From positions 1-6,110 of the forward strand of contig JAJRAB010000041.1 in NCBI GenBank assembly GCA_028683025.1: DNA of 6,110 nt. The letters are read 5' to 3'. A program made the position numbers and the translations under genes. The DNA is from Candidatus Methanomethylicus sp. (GTDB taxonomy: Archaea; Thermoproteota; Methanomethylicia; Methanomethylicales; Methanomethylicaceae). Under the pieces are notes generated by a model. The model was not told the origin of the DNA and ran no database searches. It was given only the letters and a program-made list of their open reading frames with translations. Every line of letters begins with the position of its first letter. Position 1 is the stretch's first letter. Shown piece after piece: positions 5,513 to 6,110 of this stretch.

Positions 5513-6110
5513 ATGAATGTTTATAAAACTGTTTTAGGGATGGATAAACTTTCATCACAAAAACTCTTTTCGGTCGTAATAATTGATGATGGTAATATCA
5601 TCTTCAAAAATGAAGCAATGAGCATTAATGAAATTATTGAATTAACAAAGTCTTTTGGCATCGAGGTTATTGCCATAGACAACATTTTCGAAATTGGCAT
5701 CGAGAGTGAAATAAAGAAATTTGCTAATCATCTTTACCGCACAAATCTTATCCAGGTTACAGGATCCCCCGGCACTGGATTCACTTCGTTATCCGTAATA
5801 GGAAAACAGATTGGTTTTTCAGGCGGAGAAAAATTATCTCCATTACGCTCCGCAGAAGCCTGTGCCAGGGCAGCAATGGCAGGAATTGGTTTTATTGTTA
5901 AGGTCTATGAGCCGGAAACCAACATTACCATTTCAAAGAGGCGAAAATTTGGTACAGGAGGCATGAGCGAAGGGCGTTATAGGCGCAGCATCGAAGGCGC
6001 CGTATTGAACTTAACGGGAAAGATCAAAGGAGCGCTAGTTTCTAGAAAAATAGATTATGATTTAAGCATAAAGAAAGGTTCCCACGGCATCGAAGGGGCA
6101 TCATTCACCG
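5513..6110 (+). CDS. DUF460 family protein (predicted RNase H-fold nuclease-like), N-terminal part
   Basis: Partial; the reading frame is open to the right edge, leaving 199 residues of a family usually around 600-650 residues. The sequence MNVYKTVLGMDKL...LFSVVIIDDG, IEVIAIDNIFEIG (50-62), LIQVTGS (79-85), KLSPLRSAEACARAA (107-121), TNITISKRRKFGTGGMSEGRYRRSIEGAV (partly, 136-164) and DYDLSIKKGSHGIEGASF (181-198) follows the N-terminal region of archaeal DUF460 proteins as I recall it from haloarchaea, including the Ser-basic-Gly-x-Gly-Gly-x-Ser-x-x-Arg-Tyr-x-Arg motif. Function is unproven; an RNase H/RuvC-like fold has been predicted for the family, and the basic motif suggests nucleic-acid contact. 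The central DUF460 domain lies outside the window. Two in-frame ATGs exist, at 5513 and 5540. I chose 5513 because its extra residues (KTVLGMD) match the VFGVD-like first strand of relatives. Confidence 0.75.
   Translation, partial: MNVYKTVLGMDKLSSQKLFSVVIIDDGNIIFKNEAMSINEIIELTKSFGIEVIAIDNIFEIGIESEIKKFANHLYRTNLIQVTGSPGTGFTSLSVIGKQIGFSGGEKLSPLRSAEACARAAMAGIGFIVKVYEPETNITISKRRKFGTGGMSEGRYRRSIEGAVLNLTGKIKGALVSRKIDYDLSIKKGSHGIEGASFT

Overview
The window looks like a chromosomal segment from an archaeon, probably an anaerobic euryarchaeote. A methanogen or a Thermoplasmata-type lineage would fit, but rank below phylum is a guess. The evidence is a DUF460-family protein (an archaeal family as I recall it), a diphthamide-synthesis ligase (Dph6 occurs only in archaea and eukaryotes), TATA-type AT boxes about 25-40 nt before start codons, GGTG-type ribosome binding sites, and oligo-T runs just after stop codons. 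Base composition is moderate, with clearly AT-rich intergenic gaps. I see no mobile element, CRISPR array, tRNA or rRNA.

Layout: positions 1-1800 hold a leftward operon. It starts with a 269-residue cysteine-rich protein of unknown function, overlaps by 11 bp a SufC-type (SmsC-type) ABC ATPase, and continues after a 31-nt gap into a SufB-type (SmsB-type) scaffold protein that runs off the left edge. This is the compact two-gene Fe-S cluster assembly system typical of anaerobic archaea, with one extra gene in front. Positions 1801-1872 form a divergent promoter region built around one near-palindromic AT box lying exactly midway between the two start codons. Rightward from it runs a tight two-gene unit, a DUF1614 membrane protein and dph6 (diphthine-ammonia ligase), 12 nt apart with a strong GGTGG ribosome binding site.

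An oligo-T terminator follows dph6, then a compact promoter region with repeats, then a complete pyrG (CTP synthase). pyrG converges on a small ArsR-like winged-helix regulator gene; the 63-nt gap between them carries T-runs on both strands. The regulator is transcribed leftward, and a 188-nt AT-rich region separates it from the rightward DUF460 gene, which is cut by the right edge.

Most of the window is housekeeping: Fe-S assembly, elongation factor 2 modification, CTP synthesis and a probable nuclease-fold protein. The items most worth a second look are the uncharacterised cysteine-rich protein coupled to the Fe-S operon, the symmetric bidirectional promoter, a CxxC near the N-terminus of the SufB-type protein, and the repeats in the pyrG promoter. 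I found no clear evidence of a wholly new multi-gene system.
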